Assembly (NCBI RefSeq): GCF_946478785.1
Contig: NZ_CAMLDD010000011.1
Span: forward strand, 1-64,000
DNA from: an uncultured Flavobacterium sp.
GTDB lineage: Bacteria > Bacteroidota > Bacteroidia > Flavobacteriales > Flavobacteriaceae
Direction: 5' to 3'
Length of the DNA stretch: 64,000 nucleotides
Shown: piece by piece, positions 61,737 to 64,000 of the stretch
Layout of the letters: the number at the start of each line of letters is the position of its first letter
How positions within the stretch are numbered: the first letter of the stretch is position 1
Notes under the pieces: model-generated
Databases searched by the model: none
Told to the model about the DNA's origin: nothing
The model's input: the letters and a program-made list of their open reading frames with translations, nothing else
Translations under genes and position numbers: made by a program

Positions 61737-62966
61737 ATGAAAAATCAAATAAAAAGCTACTTGTTAAGCATCATTTTCTGCTTTTCTTTAAGTCTTTGGG
61801 CTAGTTCTGATAAGGAAGAAATAAAAGAAGAAAAGATTGTAGTAGAAGATTTATATCCAAACTACAATACAAATCCCATTCCTGCAGATGTATCAGGAAT
61901 GGGGAGTACTGCCACACAATTAGCAGCAAAAATAAAATTAGGCTGGAATTTAGGCAATACACTTGAAACAACAGGCGGAGAAACGGTATGGGGAAATCCA
62001 AAAGTTACAAAAGCATTAATTGACGCCGTAAAAGCAAACGGTTTTAATGCTATTCGAATTCCATGTTCATGGAATCAATATTTAGAAAATTCGGCTACAG
62101 CTAAAATTAAAACAGACTGGCTAAACAGAGTCAAAGAAGTTGTGCAGTATTGTGTTGACAACGATATGTATGTGGTTGTAAATATTCACTGGGACGGTGG
62201 CTGGCTGGAAAATAATATTACCGAAGCCAAAAAAGTAGAAAACAACGCCAAACAAAAAGCTTTTTGGGAACAAATTGCTACACATTTACGTAGTTTTGAT
62301 GAACATTTACTTTTTGCAGGAGCAAATGAACCAGCAGTTGAAGATGCTGCTCAAATGGCTGTCTTAACTTCCTATTACCAAACTTTTATTGATGCTGTTC
62401 GCTCTACCGGAGGAAAAAATGCTTATCGTGTTTTAGTGGTTCAGGGACCAACAACAGATATTGAAAAAACAAATAAATTAATGACTACTTTACCAACAGA
62501 CAAAACTGCAAGCCGTCTTATGGTTGAAGTGCATTACTATGCGCCGTGGAATTTTGGAGGTTTGACCAAAGATGAAACCTGGGGTAAAATGTTTTATTAC
62601 TGGGGAGAAAATTACCATTCGGCAACAGATACTAAAAGAAATGCAAGTTTGGGAGGAGAAGCTGATTTAGAAAAAAAGTTCAAATCAATGAAAATGCAAT
62701 TTGTCGATAAAGGAATTCCGGTTCTTTTAGGAGAATTTGGAGCCATTAGAAGAACAACCTTAACCGGAGAAGCCTTAACTTTACATCTTGCTTCCAGGGC
62801 GTACTACTTAAAAACAGTAGTAAAACAAGCAAGAGCAAATGGTTTACTGCCTTTTTATTGGGACGAAGGAAGCATTGGCAACAATGGTTTTGGAATTTTT
62901 AAAAGAAGTGATAATACCGTTTTTGACACTCAGGCTTTAACAGCTTTAAAAGAAGGATTACAATAG
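61737..62966 (+). CDS. GH5 endo-beta-1,4-glucanase (probable endo-xyloglucanase)
   Basis: The 409-residue enzyme has an N-terminal signal (YLLSIIFCFSLSLWASS) and a linker-like acidic stretch. A single GH5 barrel follows: LGWNLGNTLETTGGETVWGN, FNAIRIPCSWNQY, VVVNIHWDGGW, acid/base E198 in AGANEPAV, VEVHYYAPWNF and nucleophile E333 in LLGEFGAIRR. The WNLGNTL...WGNP motif is that of GH5_4/GH5_2-like cellulases, and GH5_4 members are the classic endo-xyloglucanases of PULs. Export to the cell surface would provide the first cut. Confidence 0.92.
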   Translation: MKNQIKSYLLSIIFCFSLSLWASSDKEEIKEEKIVVEDLYPNYNTNPIPADVSGMGSTATQLAAKIKLGWNLGNTLETTGGETVWGNPKVTKALIDAVKANGFNAIRIPCSWNQYLENSATAKIKTDWLNRVKEVVQYCVDNDMYVVVNIHWDGGWLENNITEAKKVENNAKQKAFWEQIATHLRSFDEHLLFAGANEPAVEDAAQMAVLTSYYQTFIDAVRSTGGKNAYRVLVVQGPTTDIEKTNKLMTTLPTDKTASRLMVEVHYYAPWNFGGLTKDETWGKMFYYWGENYHSATDTKRNASLGGEADLEKKFKSMKMQFVDKGIPVLLGEFGAIRRTTLTGEALTLHLASRAYYLKTVVKQARANGLLPFYWDEGSIGNNGFGIFKRSDNTVFDTQALTALKEGLQ

Positions 62967-62982
62967 TTAAACTGTTTTAATG

Positions 62983-63052
62983 ATATAAGTGATATAAGAT
63001 ATTTTAAGTTTATACTTAGTTATGAACTTATGTTTACTTATATCACTTATAT
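62983..63052 (+). repeat. Perfect 16-bp inverted repeat between GH5 and the esterase gene
   Basis: ATATAAGTGATATAAG (62983-62998) is exactly inverted at 63037-63052 around a 38-nt loop, which holds an inner TAAGTT/AACTTA pair. It can form an extended hairpin just upstream of the esterase ATG at 63079. Confidence 0.8.
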
Positions 63053-63078
63053 GGTTAATAATTTTAAATAACATAAAA

Positions 63079-64000
63079 ATGAAGAAGTTTTCAGTGTTTA
63101 TCTTGTTGATATTTAGCGTACTTGCGAGTGCTAACGTAAGAATGCCTTTGTTGTTTTCTGATGGAATGGTGTTACAGCGCAATAAAGCAATTCCGATCTG
63201 GGGTTTTGCAGATCCAAATGAAAAAATAGAAGTGCATTTTAACAGGCAGATTGTAAAAACACAAGCTGACAAAAACGGAAAATGGACTCTAAATTTAAAT
63301 GCTGAAAAAGCAGGAGGACCATTTGAATTAATCATCATTGGAAAAAATAAAATTACCATCAAAGATGTTTTGGTTGGTGAAGTCTGGATTTGCAGCGGAC
63401 AATCCAACATGGAATTTCAGGTGTCAAAAACCATAAATGCCGAAAAAGAAATTGCCGATTCCAATTATCCGATGATTCGTCATTTTGGTGTTGCTCAGGA
63501 TTTGAGCGGAAGTCCAAAAGAAGATTTAAAAGCAGGAAAATGGGAAGCTTCAAACAAAGAAACCGTTGGTAATTTTAGCGCAGTTGGTTTTTATTTTGCT
63601 AAAAAAATATATGCCGAATTAAAAATTCCAATCGGAATCGTCAACACATCCTGGGGAGGAACCAATGTCGAAACCTGGACAAGCCGTGAAGCATTCGAAA
63701 AAAGTGATGAGTTCAAATCGATGATTGCCGAAGTTCCTGTGATGAATATTGATTCAATCTCAAAATTGTACGCCATACAAATGAAGGAAAGAGTCGAAAA
63801 AATTCAGGGAACTCCAGTTAGCACAGAAAACGAAAACACTTTCAAGGAGCTGACATTTAATGATAAACTCTGGGGAGAATTAAACACACCCAGCTTATGG
63901 GAAAATCAGCCTTTGGGAAATTTAGACGGTGTAGTATGGATGCGTAAAACCATTACATTAACAGCAGAAGACATTAAGAATAAAGCCGTTTTAAGCCTTG
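63079..64000 (+). CDS. SASA-type (sialate O-acetylesterase family) carbohydrate acetylesterase, partial
   Basis: The first 307 codons are present and the gene runs off the right edge. A signal peptide (FSVFILLIFSVLASA) is followed by an N-terminal beta domain (SDGMVLQRNKAIPIWGFADP) and the SGNH-like block with catalytic S109 in CSGQSNMEF and IVNTSWGGTNVETW. PUL esterases of this type include the CE20 xyloglucan acetylesterases described in Xanthomonas. In this locus it would remove acetyl groups from galactosyl side chains before GH2 acts; that specificity is inferred. Confidence 0.88.
   Translation, partial: MKKFSVFILLIFSVLASANVRMPLLFSDGMVLQRNKAIPIWGFADPNEKIEVHFNRQIVKTQADKNGKWTLNLNAEKAGGPFELIIIGKNKITIKDVLVGEVWICSGQSNMEFQVSKTINAEKEIADSNYPMIRHFGVAQDLSGSPKEDLKAGKWEASNKETVGNFSAVGFYFAKKIYAELKIPIGIVNTSWGGTNVETWTSREAFEKSDEFKSMIAEVPVMNIDSISKLYAIQMKERVEKIQGTPVSTENENTFKELTFNDKLWGELNTPSLWENQPLGNLDGVVWMRKTITLTAEDIKNKAVLSL

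Overview
The window is chromosomal DNA from a member of the Bacteroidota, almost certainly a Flavobacterium or close relative. The evidence is low G+C, TAnnTTTG-type -7 promoter elements, an almost complete lack of Shine-Dalgarno sites, type IX secretion (T9SS) C-terminal sorting domains on large secreted proteins, SusC/SusD pairs, single-chain glycyl-tRNA synthetase and surface lipoproteins. No tRNA, rRNA, CRISPR array, intact insertion sequence or phage gene was seen.

Layout. 1-18,000 is mostly core genome: a delta-60-repeat T9SS protein, a JmjC-like cupin, bioB, ribF, a reprolysin-like T9SS metalloprotease, comF, glyQS, then a signalling block and thiL. The signalling block holds a LytTR regulator whose phosphoacceptor Asp is Glu, a tiny secreted protein with a duplicated 15-residue motif, and a TPR histidine kinase overlapping its response regulator. 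18,000-25,200 is a loose accessory stretch: an SDR, YceI, a membrane-anchored winged-helix regulator, orphan lipoproteins and at least four decayed genes, including a thioredoxin reductase tail. 25,200-33,200 holds a TonB-dependent receptor/DUF4249 pair and a 1352-residue repeat adhesin with a type B T9SS domain. 33,300-37,200 holds a PfkB-type sugar kinase broken by one in-frame TGA, two DinB-family proteins with a WYL regulator, and a small outer-membrane barrel.

37,475-39,799 is a compact three-gene operon: an Lgt-like membrane protein, a radical SAM enzyme with two CxxxCxxC motifs and an N-terminal Cys cluster like the archaeal tetraether lipid synthase (MJ0619/COG1964) group, and a two-helix membrane peptide. 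The overlaps and family pairing suggest an undescribed lipid-modification activity. It is the most interesting item here, and its function is inference.

43,938 to the right edge is a polysaccharide utilization locus: SusC, SusD, a surface glycan-binding lipoprotein, GH2, GH31 (alpha-xylosidase type), GH97, two GH3, GH5 and a SASA-type acetylesterase cut by the window edge. This enzyme set fits acetylated, galactosylated xyloglucan. Two tandem, duplicated NrtR-like regulators with degenerate Nudix boxes lie divergently upstream and are the likely sugar-responsive switch. lepA sits between the radical SAM operon and these regulators. The PUL intergenic gaps carry several palindromes, including a thrice-repeated hairpin-plus-linker module.
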